Part shown: in pieces, positions 12,115 through 12,412 of the stretch
How positions within the stretch are numbered: the first letter of the stretch is position 1
How the letters are laid out: every line of letters starts with the position of its first letter
Origin: Chloroflexota bacterium
GTDB lineage: Bacteria; Chloroflexota; Dehalococcoidia; DSTF01; RBG-16-68-14
NCBI GenBank assembly: GCA_022563135.1
Contig: JADFNZ010000037.1
Span: forward strand, 1-12,412
Length of the DNA: 12,412 bases
Reading direction: 5' to 3'
The notes under the pieces: model-generated
What the model saw: only the letters and a program-made list of their open reading frames with translations
Databases searched by the model: none
What the model was told of the DNA's origin: nothing
Program-made: the position numbers and the translations under genes

Positions 12115-12412
12115 GGCCGGCGCGACTGAGCGAGACCTAACGGACAAGAGCTACTGGCGCATGCTGGCGAGCCGAGGCATGGGGCGCTTTCTCGTGCTCG
12201 CCACCCTCCACGAACGGCCGCGGCACGGGTACGAGCTGGCCCGCGCCGTTACCGCGGCGTGCGACGGCTGCTGCGAGCCCTCGGACGCGATGATCTACCC
12301 GACGATCCGGGAGCTGACGCAGGGCGGCTACATCGTCTGCCACGTCGAATCGCACGGTCAGCGCCAGCGCAAGGTGTGCGAGCTGACCGACCGCGGCCGC
12401 GCGGCGTTTCGG
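12113..12412 (+). CDS. PadR-family transcriptional repressor, Cys-rich, N-terminal part (runs off the right edge)
   Basis: 100 open codons to the window edge. The PadR winged-helix is clear: GRFLVLATLHERPRHGYELA (first helices, 24-43), SDAMIYPTIRELTQGGYI (recognition helix and turn, 57-74), and RKVCELTDRGRAAF (wing end). The dimerising C-terminal helix is beyond the window. It carries five cysteines in 100 residues: C50-D-G-C53-C54 just ahead of the recognition helix, Cys76 and Cys89. In most PadR proteins this spot lacks such a cluster, so metal or thiol sensing is a reasonable guess. The ATG at 12113 is preferred because the frame and the family start agree; ATG 12085 opens a different frame that stops at 12129. 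The ribosome site is weak (AGG directly adjacent). The operator-like repeats before it suggest autoregulation; its other targets would lie beyond the window. Confidence 0.85.
   Translation, partial: MAGATERDLTDKSYWRMLASRGMGRFLVLATLHERPRHGYELARAVTAACDGCCEPSDAMIYPTIRELTQGGYIVCHVESHGQRQRKVCELTDRGRAAFR

Noticed and set aside
12085..12129. Fourteen-codon leader peptide frame (ATG 12085) before the PadR gene
   Set aside because: Its sequence is largely produced by the ATAGGTAT repeats, it lacks a ribosome site, and it overlaps the PadR start in another frame.
1..12412. CRISPR array, insertion sequence, prophage, rRNA or tRNA gene
   Set aside because: No regularly spaced long repeats, transposase or integrase motifs, terminal inverted repeats, or RNA gene sequence could be found by eye on either strand.

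Overview
The window reads as chromosomal DNA of a high-GC bacterium. Hand-counted 60-base samples give about 65-72% GC in the housekeeping genes. The mix of genes (CaiB/BaiF CoA transferase, 3-hydroxyacyl-CoA dehydrogenase, CopC-CopD copper protein, a cysteinyl-tRNA synthetase continuous with a GT2-like domain) suggests a Chloroflexota (Dehalococcoidia-like) or possibly actinobacterial genome. That placement is inference; no rRNA or tRNA gene is present to confirm it.

Layout. Bases 1-1943, minus strand: the N-terminal part of a 3-hydroxyacyl-CoA dehydrogenase, cut by the window edge, and upstream of it an M20-family zinc peptidase/deacylase. Bases 2035-4912, plus strand: a single-chain MmeI-like (type IIL) restriction-modification enzyme, broken by a one-base frameshift at about 3766. 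Its GC (about 52-53% in two samples) is far below its neighbours, as expected of acquired DNA. Bases 5002-6198, plus: a family III CoA transferase. Bases 6199-8229, minus: a CopC-CopD-type copper protein with an extra C-terminal domain, ending with no intergenic base against the CoA transferase. Bases 8316-9359, plus: a divergently transcribed, membrane-anchored, His/Trp-rich protein of unrecognised family that shares an 86-base promoter region with the copper gene. A strong GNRA-loop hairpin follows. Bases 9525-11963, plus: a tiny CPTC glutaredoxin-like protein and then one continuous 717-codon ORF that joins a complete cysteinyl-tRNA synthetase to a GT2-type glycosyltransferase-like domain. 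Bases 12113-12412, plus: the start of a Cys-rich PadR-family repressor, preceded by a good promoter and three ATAGGTAT copies at exact 15-base steps.

How they fit. The dehydrogenase and CoA transferase point to acyl-CoA catabolism but are not one operon. The copper gene and the His-rich gene form the clearest functional pair (shared divergent promoter, metal-ligand-rich extracytoplasmic domains). The glutaredoxin-like gene and cysS lie 75 bases apart on one strand and are probably co-transcribed. The most unusual items are the CysRS-GT2 fusion, the unknown His/Trp-rich protein next to CopC-CopD, and the phased operator of the Cys-rich PadR gene.
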